NCBI RefSeq assembly: GCF_014897705.1
Contig: NZ_JABUXV010000006.1
Coordinates: 186,001 to 250,000 of the forward strand
From: Brachybacterium sp. FME24
Lineage (GTDB): Bacteria > Actinomycetota > Actinomycetes > Actinomycetales > Dermabacteraceae
Length of the DNA stretch: 64,000 nucleotides
Direction of reading: 5' to 3'
The notes below the pieces were generated by a model that worked only from the letters and a program-made list of their open reading frames with translations, made no database searches and had not been told where the DNA came from. This document shows, in pieces, positions 17,347-25,394 of the stretch. Position numbers and translations under genes: made by a program. Position 1 is the stretch's first letter. Each line of letters begins with the position of its first letter.

Positions 17347-18396
17347 TCACACCAGCAGGAAAGAAGCCGCGTAGGCGATGAGCACGGCGATCGGCGACGT
17401 GACCAGGCGGGTGAAAAGCACAGCGGGAACGCCGACGCTGACCGTCTCGGGCTTCGCCTCACCGAGAGACAGGCCGACGGGTATGAAGTCCGCGCCCACC
17501 TGGCCGTCGATGGCGAACAGCGTCGGCAGCGCGTACTGAACGGGCAGAGCGCCGGCACCGATCTGGGTGCCCATCAGCACGCCGACGACCTGCGCGATGG
17601 CACCGCCCGGGCCGAGGATCGGCGAGAGGAACGGCAGCGCGACGATCACGGACAGGAGCAGCAGACCCAAGGGGTTGGAGGCCAGCGGGCTCACACCCTG
17701 GGCGATCAGGTCCGACAGTCCGGTGTAGTTCACGAAGCCGATCAGCAGTCCGACATATGCCATGAACGGGATGACTGTCTTGAGCATGATGTCGATCGAC
17801 TGCCGGCCCGCAGCCAGCAGGGTGTTGATGATGTACCCGATCGCGCCGCCGAACTTCACGACAAGCCCGGTGAACCCCTTGGCGTCGACGGTCTCGTCGT
17901 AAGTCGTCTCCTCCTCCACCTCCGTGTCCGTGTCCGTGTCCGCGTCCGCGTCCGTGTCCGTGGAGGCTGGAGCCCCAGCGGTACCGGGTGCCACGGTGGC
18001 TGCGGCGGGTACCACGTCCTCGCCCTCGGCGAGGGTGATCTGGGAGGCCCCGACGTCCGAGACGAAGATGTCCGCGGTGATGTACTTCGCCAGCGGGCCC
18101 GAGGGGGACCCGGGATAGATGTCGACCGTGGGGATCCGCTTCTTCGGGTAGACCCCGATGCGGGCGGTCCCGCCGCAGTTGATGACCGCGGCGAGGACCT
18201 TCTCGTCCTCGACGTGGTTCTTGAAACCGTCGACCGCTTGGGCACCCGAGAGCTCGGCGATGTGCCGCGCGATCGGGTGGATGCCGCCGCCGGTGACGGA
18301 CAGGACGATCTTCTTCTCCGGGGTGGGGGTGAGCGTGAGCCCATCGCCCCAGCCGCCGTGGCCCTTGGTGACGTTGACGGTGTGGAAGTCACTCAT
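17347..18396 (-). CDS. srlE: PTS glucitol/sorbitol-type IIB/IIC2 component
   Basis: This 349-aa protein has an N-terminal IIB domain (VTKGHGGWGDGLTLTPTPEK) with the phospho-cysteine in VINCGGTARIGVYPKKRIPT. A C-terminal membrane domain follows (FMAYVGLLIGFVNYTGLSDL, LGLLLLSVIVALPFLSPILG, DFIPVGLSLGEAK). The two are joined by an acidic linker of alternating Thr/Asp/Ala (TDADADTDTDTE), encoded by a hexanucleotide repeat near 17925-17962. It is about 30 residues longer than the E. coli protein because of that linker. ATG 18396 overlaps the IIC stop by 4 nt. Confidence 0.88.
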   Translation of the reverse strand: MSDFHTVNVTKGHGGWGDGLTLTPTPEKKIVLSVTGGGIHPIARHIAELSGAQAVDGFKNHVEDEKVLAAVINCGGTARIGVYPKKRIPTVDIYPGSPSGPLAKYITADIFVSDVGASQITLAEGEDVVPAAATVAPGTAGAPASTDTDADADTDTDTEVEEETTYDETVDAKGFTGLVVKFGGAIGYIINTLLAAGRQSIDIMLKTVIPFMAYVGLLIGFVNYTGLSDLIAQGVSPLASNPLGLLLLSVIVALPFLSPILGPGGAIAQVVGVLMGTQIGAGALPVQYALPTLFAIDGQVGADFIPVGLSLGEAKPETVSVGVPAVLFTRLVTSPIAVLIAYAASFLLV

Positions 18397-18998
18397 GCCG
18401 ACGCCCCCTGGATACGACCTGCGGCGTAGTCCTCGTCGTACTTCGCGAAGACCTTCGCGTGGCCACCGCGCTTGATGAGCAGGTTCGTCATCCACTGCGT
18501 GGCGATGCCGCGGATCAGGATGACGACCATGCCGACGAGGAAGTACAGGATGGCGAGGGTCGCGTACTTCTCCGGAGCCGCCTGCATGACTCCGGCCGAC
18601 ACCCCGGCCCACACGAAGATCTCGCCGGCGTTCGCGTGCGGGAAGAGCGCGGTGACCGGGTGGCAGAACGAGACCGTCGAGTCGTAGAAGGCCGGCTTGT
18701 ACCGCTCTGGTAGGAAGCGGCCGAAGGTGTAGGCCATCGGGTTGGTCAGCAGCAGCATCGACAGCATCGGCATGAGGGTGTAGCGCGTGATCGTGAAGCG
18801 GCCGGCCCAGCGGACGGCGTTGGTCACCCGCTCCTCACCGATCCAGGTGGTGAGCGCATACATGAAGGTCAGCATGACCATGAGCAGAGGCAGGACCCCA
18901 GTGACGAGGCCCATGAAGGAATCGGCCGCTTCCTGGAAGAGTCCGATGAACGCTTCGGCTCCCCAGGTCAGTCCGTTCATGATGGGGTTGTTTCCCAT
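18393..18998 (-). CDS. srlA: PTS glucitol/sorbitol-type IIC component
   Basis: This 201-aa membrane permease starts at ATG 18998 (MGNNPIMNGLTWGAEAFIGL). It has three to four hydrophobic helices (MGLVTGVLPLLMVMLTFMYA, TLAILYFLVGMVVILIRGIA) and the family segment FYDSTVSFCHPVTALFPHAN. It pairs with the IIB/IIC2 subunit to bring in and phosphorylate a hexitol or similar polyol. The ribosome site is weak (GGAA), so expression may depend on read-through from upstream genes. Confidence 0.87.
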   Translation of the reverse strand: MGNNPIMNGLTWGAEAFIGLFQEAADSFMGLVTGVLPLLMVMLTFMYALTTWIGEERVTNAVRWAGRFTITRYTLMPMLSMLLLTNPMAYTFGRFLPERYKPAFYDSTVSFCHPVTALFPHANAGEIFVWAGVSAGVMQAAPEKYATLAILYFLVGMVVILIRGIATQWMTNLLIKRGGHAKVFAKYDEDYAAGRIQGASA

Positions 18999-19065
18999 GA
19001 TGGTTCCAATCAAGATGGTCGGGACACGTCTGTGTGGTCCCGAGGTGGGATCGGCCTGTCGGGTC

Positions 19066-19287
19066 TCAGCCCATGGGGTCGATCTGGAGTGCCTCACGGA
19101 CCTCATCGCTGAGGCGTGAGACGACTGCCCGCCGTGCCTGGACGGCATCGGGGGCTGACAGCGCGGCACGTGCCATGTCCTGACACGTCGCCAGGTCGGT
19201 GTGCCGCAGCGCGTCACGGCCGTGGGGTGAGGCTGGGTGGGCGAGCAGGCCGTCGGCTGCGGCGACGGTGCCTCGGCGTGTGGACGT
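19066..19287 (-). CDS. Small hypothetical ORF with ACG in the start position
   Basis: A 73-codon frame between the YjbQ and IIC genes reads as a helical, Ala/Arg-rich polypeptide ending EVREALQIDPMG. A strong Shine-Dalgarno AGGAGG (19294-19299) is followed after 6 nt by ACG, where ATG would be expected. No ATG, GTG or TTG occurs in frame until a methionine 36 codons from the end. Either ACG initiates, a CTG overlapping the YjbQ stop is used, or the start codon has been lost. I recognise no family. Confidence 0.4.
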   Translation of the reverse strand, partial: TSTRRGTVAAADGLLAHPASPHGRDALRHTDLATCQDMARAALSAPDAVQARRAVVSRLSDEVREALQIDPMG

Positions 19288-19343
19288 CGGTGCCCTCCTG
19301 TTCTCCGGTGCCCCGGTCCGGATCGGGATGTGGTCGGTGAGTA

Positions 19344-19874
19344 TCAGTCGCCGGTGACGATGAGGTGGCACTTCCGGTCGCGGGCGCGAGCACGGTCGAA
19401 GTCGAGAAAGAAGACGTACCCCGTGGACCCGAAGGCGGCCTGGCCGTCGATGACGGCGATCGTCTCGCTGGAGCCGATAATGTTCGCCTTGAGATGTGCG
19501 TCCGCGTTCAGCAGCTGACTCCGGTCTCCGCCCGGCAGATAGTTGCTGGCGTTCAACCATGACTCCACCTCGACAAAGTGCTCCTCGCCCGGGTACTGGT
19601 AGCCCTGGGCCGGTGGGAAGCTCGTCTGTGCCGGGAACATCCGGGACAGAGCGGCGTCGAGGTCGGCCTGGAGGAAGTCGGTGCCGTCGTCGAGTTGGTC
19701 GTGGGCGAACTCGTCGAAATACACCGCGCAGGTGGTGTGCGGGGAGACCGCCGTGCAGATACCGGCGGAGATACCACTGGCGGCGATCGCGGAGCGGACC
19801 TCGTCGGTGATGTCGAGGAAGCTCGCCGTCGTGCCGTGGGAATGAAGGTCGATGGTGCGCTGGAAAGTGGTCAT
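19344..19874 (-). CDS. YjbQ-family protein (secondary thiamine-phosphate-synthase-like)
   Basis: This 176-aa member of the UPF0047/YjbQ family has the conserved segments VSPHTTCAVYFDE and DAHLKANIIGSSETIAVIDG, then TGYVFFLDFDRARAR. Family members bind a metal through His residues and have weak thiamine-phosphate synthase activity in vitro; the physiological reaction is unsettled. It is longer than most homologues (about 140 aa), with an insert around residues 75-110. It overlaps the aldolase stop by 4 nt, so it is a fixed part of the polyol pathway here. Confidence 0.8.
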   Translation of the reverse strand: MTTFQRTIDLHSHGTTASFLDITDEVRSAIAASGISAGICTAVSPHTTCAVYFDEFAHDQLDDGTDFLQADLDAALSRMFPAQTSFPPAQGYQYPGEEHFVEVESWLNASNYLPGGDRSQLLNADAHLKANIIGSSETIAVIDGQAAFGSTGYVFFLDFDRARARDRKCHLIVTGD

Positions 19875-20743
19875 GAGGGGTCTCCGTGTCCGTTCCCGGT
19901 CAAGCTCAGGACGTCCACGAAGCGGCTAACCTTGCCGTCGACGGCGCGACGAGCGGCCGCGGCGAGGTTCGAGAACAGGAAGACGTTCTCGTCCTCGACC
20001 AGGGGCACGATCGCGTCATAGGCGGCCCGAGCCGCGTAGGTGTAGTAATTGATCTTGCGCACGCCGTGCGTAATGCTCTGGCGGTATTCGTCGTCCGACA
20101 GCCCTGACCCACCGTGCATGACGATCGGTACGCCCGTGGCGGCGCGCAGCCGAGCGATGAGCTCGTAGTCGATGTGCGGCTTCTGCCGATAGAGGCCATG
20201 GACGGTGCCAAAGGAGCTGGCGAGGCAGTCCACCCCGGTCCGCTCGACGAAGTCACGGGCCTGATCGGGATCGGTGTAGAGGGTTGCATCGGCGACTCCC
20301 TGGGACGGGTCGCCATTCTCATTGCCCGTCATCACACCGAGCTCGCCCTCCACCCCGATCTCGCCATGGCTACGGGCCATGTCGACCACCTCGGCGGTCA
20401 GGCGCACGTTCTCCTCGTACGGGTGGAGGGAGCCGTCGATCATGCAGGAGTTGAACCCGATGTCCAGGCCCGTGCGGATGTAGTCGATGTCCTCGCCGTG
20501 ATCGACGTGGACCACGAACGGCGCGCTCGATCTGCGGGCCATCTCGACCATGGCGGGGCCGATCTCCTCGATCCCGACGATGCTCTCGTGGACCTGGGCG
20601 AACTGGAGGATGATCGGGGTTCCCGTGCGCTCGCCGACGTCGATCGCGGCCAGGAGGGATTCGAAGAATGGGGTGTTGACGGCGGCGAGGCCGATGTTAC
20701 GGCGCTCCGCGTGCTCAAGCGCCTGGGGCAGGGTGATCAGCAT
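19871..20743 (-). CDS. Class II (zinc) ketose-bisphosphate aldolase family enzyme
   Basis: This 290-aa protein fits the FbaA/GatY/KbaY family. Zinc ligands are H82 in VVHVDHGED, H182 in FGTVHGLY and H210 in IVMHGGSGL, and D81 is the likely proton donor. It would cleave a ketose phosphate to DHAP plus an aldehyde, or condense them. Its place next to a TIM homologue and a polyol PTS suggests a dedicated substrate rather than glycolytic fructose bisphosphate. It starts 14 nt after the TIM-like gene. Confidence 0.85.
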   Translation of the reverse strand: MLITLPQALEHAERRNIGLAAVNTPFFESLLAAIDVGERTGTPIILQFAQVHESIVGIEEIGPAMVEMARRSSAPFVVHVDHGEDIDYIRTGLDIGFNSCMIDGSLHPYEENVRLTAEVVDMARSHGEIGVEGELGVMTGNENGDPSQGVADATLYTDPDQARDFVERTGVDCLASSFGTVHGLYRQKPHIDYELIARLRAATGVPIVMHGGSGLSDDEYRQSITHGVRKINYYTYAARAAYDAIVPLVEDENVFLFSNLAAAARRAVDGKVSRFVDVLSLTGNGHGDPS

Positions 20744-20757
20744 GGTGTCCGCTCCTC

Positions 20758-21474
20758 TCAGCGGGTGGGGGTGGCGGCGTGGTCACGGATGGCCGAATAC
20801 ATCTCGACGAGGATTTCGCGCCAGTCGGGGTGCTTGATGATCCCGCTCGTGCCCCCGGAGCCGTCCGCTCCCTGGGACAGGACGCGGGCCACATCCGAAC
20901 CGCGGCTGACGCCGGCCGCCTGGATCACGAGGATCGAGGGGTCCACGCCCTTGACGATCCGCGTCGTCCGCTGGATGTAGTCGCCCGCGTCCATCTCGCC
21001 GGTGCCGATGGCAGCGGTGGGCTCGCAGATCATCGCGCCCGGGCCGAGGTGGGCGATTGCATGGCACTGCGCGTCGGAGTCTGCGCACACGATGGTGGCC
21101 AGTCCGACCTCCCGTGCCCGCTCCATGGTCGCGTCGAGATCGGCGATCGAGAGCGGATGCTCCGCGTGGTTCAGGACCACGGCACGTGCGCCGGCGTCGA
21201 CCAGCGACTCGGGGAGGACATGACCCATCCCCCGGCCCGGCGTGATCGGATCCATGTGCTGCGCGGTGATCGTGAGATCCAGGGTGTGCTCTGCGACGAG
21301 TCGCAGGTCCGCGTGCTGCGCCGTGAAGATCGTCGGGATCCGGAAGAGCCCGGCCAGCTCGTCGGTGAGACGAGCCAGGCGCAGGAGCTCCTCGCCGTGC
21401 AGGTACGCCTTCGGGTTGACGATCAGGAGCGGTCCGCTCAGACCTCTATCCGGCAGGTGTGCAGGACTGCGCAT
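20758..21474 (-). CDS. Triose-phosphate-isomerase-family enzyme
   Basis: This 238-aa TIM barrel has all three catalytic positions: K22 (NPKAY), H103 (LNHAEH) and E151 (ICEPTAAIGTG), with the phosphate loop GVSRGSD. The short form and sequence resemble the archaeal/LerI-EryH branch that isomerises tetrulose phosphates, not housekeeping TpiA. It is the first gene of the polyol operon. ATG 21474 has GGAGGG 6 nt upstream. It may interconvert DHAP and GAP or act on a four- or five-carbon ketose phosphate. Confidence 0.85.
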   Translation of the reverse strand: MRSPAHLPDRGLSGPLLIVNPKAYLHGEELLRLARLTDELAGLFRIPTIFTAQHADLRLVAEHTLDLTITAQHMDPITPGRGMGHVLPESLVDAGARAVVLNHAEHPLSIADLDATMERAREVGLATIVCADSDAQCHAIAHLGPGAMICEPTAAIGTGEMDAGDYIQRTTRIVKGVDPSILVIQAAGVSRGSDVARVLSQGADGSGGTSGIIKHPDWREILVEMYSAIRDHAATPTR

Positions 21475-21492
21475 ACGATTCCCTCCGTTGGG

Positions 21493-21526
21493 CGCAACAT
21501 GTTGCGTGCGGGATGCAATTTGTTGA
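21493..21526. promoter_or_regulatory. Paired SorC-type operator sites upstream of the polyol operon
   Basis: CGCAACATGTTGCG (21493-21506) is a perfect 14-bp palindrome. GCAATTTGTTGA (21515-21526) repeats its core with changes. The two centres are exactly 21 bp apart, two helical turns. The pair lies 19 bp upstream of the TIM-like start codon, ahead of an operon that ends with a SorC regulator gene. Confidence 0.65.
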
Positions 21527-21704
21527 TGCCCGACAGCATGGCACGGCGTAGCGGCCAACACAAGGGCTGGCTCGATCGTGGTGTTCACGCAGAGCGGTGC
21601 GGGCTCGACCGACCGCCGCCGACATGGTTCGCCGCCAGAGACGCCGCTGACCTCAACGGGTTGTCTTGACGCACTTCACAGAGTTACCGGAGGCAAGGTT
21701 CGCG

Positions 21705-22673
21705 TCAATGCAGGAGGTCGGCAAGACGCACATCCGAGGCGCGCAGCGCCTCCCGATCGAAGGTCGAACTGGTCGCGAGGATCTCCTGCGCCCCGGTGCG
21801 CTCAAGGATCTGCTCGATCCATCGGCGCACCGTGTGGGCCGATCCCGCCACGGTGGTGGCGAGACCGTGCTCCATGCGTCGCGTCTCCGTGGCGCTCCAT
21901 GTCATGGCGCGGATCCGTGCCACCGGTTCGAGCGCCTCGAACACGCCCGTGGAGCGGGAGCGGGCCATCGCCCAGATCTCGGGCAACGCCAGCTCGCGGG
22001 CCGCCTCGTCGGTGTCGGCGATCAGGGCGTCGAGGGAGACGATGACCTCCGGGGCGCCGCCCCGATGTGGGCGGAACGCGCGACGGTAGGCGGCGAGCCG
22101 TGCGGGCAGATCCGGTGAGTCCAGAATCGGACCGCCGATCACGACGGGCAGCCCGAGGGCGGCAGCGGTGTCCACTCCGCTGCCGGTGGCGAGCACGAAC
22201 AGCGGCACGTCGCCGGCGTCGTCGGGTCGGGCAGTGAGCGGCGCGGCCCCCTCGAGGTACGCCCGCACCTCGGCGATCTCGCGGGCGAAGGAGTCGGAGT
22301 CCGCCTCGAGCCGTCCGAGGGCGTGGCGGACGGGCTCGGTGAATCCCAGTGACCTTCCCACCCCGAGATCCACGCGGCCCGGATACAGCGCTTCCAGCAT
22401 GCGGAACTGCTCGGCGACCAGGAGCGGGCGGTGATTGGGGAGCATGACGCCCCCGGATCCCAGACGGATCCTCGCGGTCCGCGCACCGATCGCGCTGAGC
22501 AGCACGGCCGGGGAGCCGCTGGCGATGCCCGGCACCGCATGATGCTCGGCCACCCAGAACCGCTCGTACCCGGCGCCTTCCGCCGCGATCGCCCGGTCCA
22601 CGCTGTGATGCAGAGCGGCGGTCTCCGGGTGGCCGTGGCGCGTGCGCGAGCGGTCGAGCAGGGAGAACCTCAT
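21705..22673 (-). CDS. LLM-class flavin-dependent oxidoreductase
   Basis: This 323-aa luciferase-like monooxygenase uses reduced flavin and oxygen. It shows the family markers YERFWVAEHHAVPG, IRLGSGGVMLPNHRPLLVAE, RVDLGVGRSLG and the C-terminal helix region WIEQILERTGAQEILATSS. I take ATG 22673 (MRFSLLDRSR) by family fit; a GTG 18 codons earlier is an alternative with a closer ribosome site. It is head-to-head with a second gene of the same family. The substrate is unknown. Confidence 0.82.
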   Translation of the reverse strand: MRFSLLDRSRTRHGHPETAALHHSVDRAIAAEGAGYERFWVAEHHAVPGIASGSPAVLLSAIGARTARIRLGSGGVMLPNHRPLLVAEQFRMLEALYPGRVDLGVGRSLGFTEPVRHALGRLEADSDSFAREIAEVRAYLEGAAPLTARPDDAGDVPLFVLATGSGVDTAAALGLPVVIGGPILDSPDLPARLAAYRRAFRPHRGGAPEVIVSLDALIADTDEAARELALPEIWAMARSRSTGVFEALEPVARIRAMTWSATETRRMEHGLATTVAGSAHTVRRWIEQILERTGAQEILATSSTFDREALRASDVRLADLLH

Positions 22674-22779
22674 GCCGTGACCAACGCGGACCATCGCGCG
22701 GAACTTCCCGGCGAGCGAGTCATTCACCTCTCAGAGACGGACCCGCTCACACAGCGGGCTGCGTCGATAGGCTCAGAGC

Positions 22780-23790
22780 ATGAATGCCCCCCATGTCCCG
22801 CTGTCGCTGCTCGATCTCGTCTCCATCTCCGAAGACATGTCCACCCGCGAGGCCATCGGGGCCTCCATGGCAGGAGCACAAGCGGCCGACCGGCTGGGCT
22901 ACGAGCGCTACTGGTTCGCCGAGCACCACAACACCGATGCGCTGGCCTCGAGCGCGACCTCCCTGCTGATCGACCGGGCCGCCTCGATGACGCAGCGGAT
23001 CCGGGTCGGCTCCGGCGGCATCATGCTGCCCAACCACTCCCCGCTCGCCGTCATCGAGCAGTTCGGCACGCTCGTGCAGTTCCACGGCGACCGCATCGAC
23101 CTCGGCCTCGGTCGCGCACCGGGCACGGACCAGCTCACCGCGCAGCTGCTGGCCCGCACCTCCGCGGAGCCGCAGGCCTTCGTCGCGGCGGTCGAGCAGA
23201 TGCGCGACTGGTCCCGCACCGAATCCACCGGCGGCCTCCCGATCAGCGCCGCCGTCGCCCGGGGCACCGAGGTGCCGATGTGGATCCTGGGCTCCACCGC
23301 CAATGGCGCCCGGCTCGCCGCCCAGCTCGGCCTCCCGTTCTCGGTCGCCTCGCACTTCGCCCCGTTCCAGTACCTGCAGGCGCTGACCACGTACCGGGAC
23401 AACTTCAACCCCCGTGCCGAGTCCGCCCAGATCGACACGCCCCGCACCATGGTCGGCGTGAATCTCGTGGTCGCGGAGACCGACGAGGAGGCGCAGCGGC
23501 ACTTCAGCACGCTGCAGCAGATGTTCCTCGGGGTGATCACCGGGCAGCGTCAGAAGATCCAGCCGCCGCGCCCGATCGACGAGGTCGCCGCCTCCCACCT
23601 GGTGCAGCAGGTCGACCAGACGCTCTCGATCCGCGCCGTCGGCTCCCCCACCACGGTGGTCCGCCAGCTCGAGGAGATCGTGGCGGCCACCGGCGCCGAT
23701 GAGCTCATCCTGACCGCGTACTACTACGACCCCGCGGACCGGATCAAAGGGCTCGAGCTCCTGGCCGATGCCTGGGGTCTCGGCGCCTGA
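22780..23790 (+). CDS. LLM-class flavin-dependent oxidoreductase
   Basis: This 336-aa luciferase-like monooxygenase is a paralogue of the divergent neighbour. It carries YERYWFAEHHNTDALASSAT, IRVGSGGIMLPNHSPLAVIE, RIDLGLGRAPGTD and GSPTTVVRQLEEIVAATGAD. It fits the MsnO8-like subgroup, whose members act on undefined small molecules. The start is ATG 22780. The two genes share a 106-bp promoter region. Confidence 0.87.
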   Translation: MNAPHVPLSLLDLVSISEDMSTREAIGASMAGAQAADRLGYERYWFAEHHNTDALASSATSLLIDRAASMTQRIRVGSGGIMLPNHSPLAVIEQFGTLVQFHGDRIDLGLGRAPGTDQLTAQLLARTSAEPQAFVAAVEQMRDWSRTESTGGLPISAAVARGTEVPMWILGSTANGARLAAQLGLPFSVASHFAPFQYLQALTTYRDNFNPRAESAQIDTPRTMVGVNLVVAETDEEAQRHFSTLQQMFLGVITGQRQKIQPPRPIDEVAASHLVQQVDQTLSIRAVGSPTTVVRQLEEIVAATGADELILTAYYYDPADRIKGLELLADAWGLGA

Positions 23791-23819
23791 ACCGGCTCCG
23801 GTACCCGAAGAGGACCTCG

Positions 23820-24413
23820 ATGACGCCGCCCGCCTCTCTGCGTGCACGCGGGATCGCTGCCACCGCGTCGGTCACCGTCGCAGTGCTCGCTCTGGCGGGC
23901 TGCGGTCTGCTCGGCGGATCTGACCGCGGCGGATCGGAGATGGAGTACGACGAGGAGAGCGGGCGGTACTTCCACCCCGAGCTCGTCACGCAGTCCACTG
24001 CCCTGATCGATGAGCATTTCCCGCAGATCACGGAGGTGCAGGACCTGACGATCAGCGAGGGACAGTTCACCGACCCGGACGAGCGAGTCGTGATCCCCGC
24101 CCCGGACGACTACTGGTGGCAGGCGGTGATCGGCCTGAAGGCCGAGGAGATCGACAGTCTGTGGAGAGCCGGCCGAGCGGCGCAGAAGTCAGACGGGGGC
24201 ACGGGCTCCGCACCCGAGGTCATGAGCGACGAGGAGCTGTTCGCGATCATCGTGCCCACCCTCGAGACCGTGATCCCGTCCTGCCCGAGCGGGTGGATCC
24301 CGGTGGGCAGGGCCCTCGCGGAATCGGAGATCACCGAGGCCGGTGACATGCTGGAGGCAGCGGTCCTCTGCGAAGGCGGGAGCCACCTGATCATCGCCGC
24401 CCACGACATGTGA
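23820..24413 (+). CDS. Putative lipoprotein
   Basis: This 197-aa secreted protein has a type II signal peptide: basic start, hydrophobic ASVTVAVLALAG, lipobox LALAGC with the lipidated cysteine near residue 28, then a Gly/Ser-rich tether. The mature part (PELVTQSTALIDEHFPQITE, CPSGWIPVGRALAESEITEA) matches no family I recognise. It lies 29 nt after the LLM gene and may be co-transcribed with it. Confidence 0.75.
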   Translation: MTPPASLRARGIAATASVTVAVLALAGCGLLGGSDRGGSEMEYDEESGRYFHPELVTQSTALIDEHFPQITEVQDLTISEGQFTDPDERVVIPAPDDYWWQAVIGLKAEEIDSLWRAGRAAQKSDGGTGSAPEVMSDEELFAIIVPTLETVIPSCPSGWIPVGRALAESEITEAGDMLEAAVLCEGGSHLIIAAHDM

Positions 24414-24470
24414 GCAGCCGCCGCGCCGCTCCGGCAGGTCGCTGTGGGACCCGGCCGCACCGACGGGGAC

Positions 24471-25286
24471 TCAGGTCGAGCGGAGGCGCACGATCAGCCC
24501 GGCGTGATCGCTCGCGGCGCGGCCGTCGATCTCATGCACCCGTGCCGTGTACGACTCGACGACCAACCCGCGCGAGAGGACCCAGTCGATCCGCTCCCCG
24601 CCGACGGTCGGTGGTCCGTAGTCCGGGAAGGTGCCGATGTCCTCCCCGTCCGAGGTCGCCGCGACATCGTGCGCGTCCTCGAAACCGGCATCGCGCAGCA
24701 CGCGCCACGCGGTGCTGTCCCCGCCGGCGGCGTTGAAGTCCCCCATGAGCACCACGGGGGCCCCGTCGGCCGCCTCGCGCAGACGCTGCGCGATCACCCC
24801 GGCGCCCTTCTCCCGTGCGACATGGCCCGCGTGGTCGAGATGGGTCACGGCCAGGACCAGCTCCTGATCGGTCATGAGGTCGCGAACGCGTGCCCACACA
24901 GCAATGCGGGGGCAGTGACCGTCCCAGCCCACCGAGCCCATCAGCTCCGGCTGCTCGGAGATCCAGAACTGGTCCCACTCGAGCAGCTCGAAGCGTTCAC
25001 GACGCAGGAACAGCAGGTTGTGCTCCCCGTGGCTGCCGCCCTCCCGACCGAAGCCGAGCCGCAGGTGCGTCTGCCCCAACGTCTCGTCGAGCACCGGGAT
25101 CTGCGAGGGAAGCACCTCCTGGGTCCCCACGACATCGGCATCGGTCCCGCGCAGCAGGTCCACCAGCACCGGGGCCCGGTCACCCCAGTGGTCGGAGTCG
25201 CCGGAACGGGTGACAGGACGCTCGAGACGGATGTTCTGGGTGAGCAGGCGCAGGGCGTTCGACGGGCCGGGATCGGTGGAAGTCAT
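24471..25286 (-). CDS. Endonuclease/exonuclease/phosphatase family protein
   Basis: This 271-aa metal-dependent phosphoesterase of the EEP fold shows each active-site strand: LLTQNIRLE, VVGTQEVLP, VLMGDFNAAG, RIDWVLSRG and the closing SDHAGLIVRL. It has no signal peptide. Substrates in this family range from DNA to phospholipids and small phosphates; the compact size suits a small-molecule phosphodiesterase. The start ATG 25286 lies just after GGAGGT; a GTG at 25304 is also in frame. Confidence 0.85.
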   Translation of the reverse strand: MTSTDPGPSNALRLLTQNIRLERPVTRSGDSDHWGDRAPVLVDLLRGTDADVVGTQEVLPSQIPVLDETLGQTHLRLGFGREGGSHGEHNLLFLRRERFELLEWDQFWISEQPELMGSVGWDGHCPRIAVWARVRDLMTDQELVLAVTHLDHAGHVAREKGAGVIAQRLREAADGAPVVLMGDFNAAGGDSTAWRVLRDAGFEDAHDVAATSDGEDIGTFPDYGPPTVGGERIDWVLSRGLVVESYTARVHEIDGRAASDHAGLIVRLRST

Positions 25287-25382
25287 ACCTCCATCCTGTC
25301 GCACGGACCACGCTCATGACACCCTGTGACGCACTATGACCCCTCGAGTCGCATGCTGCCGTGCACCCGCCGCCGGTGCCTG

Positions 25383-25394
25383 CATAATTCCGTT
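25383..25394 (+). promoter_or_regulatory. Probable -10 element of a leaderless promoter
   Basis: CATAAT (25383-25388) ends 6 nt before ATG 25395. Transcription would begin at or near the start codon, and no ribosome site lies between. No good -35 element is visible. Confidence 0.45.

Noticed and set aside
17920..17965. CRISPR-like or mobile repeat
   Set aside because: The hexamer repeats are in frame inside the PTS IIB gene and encode a linker. There are no spacers.
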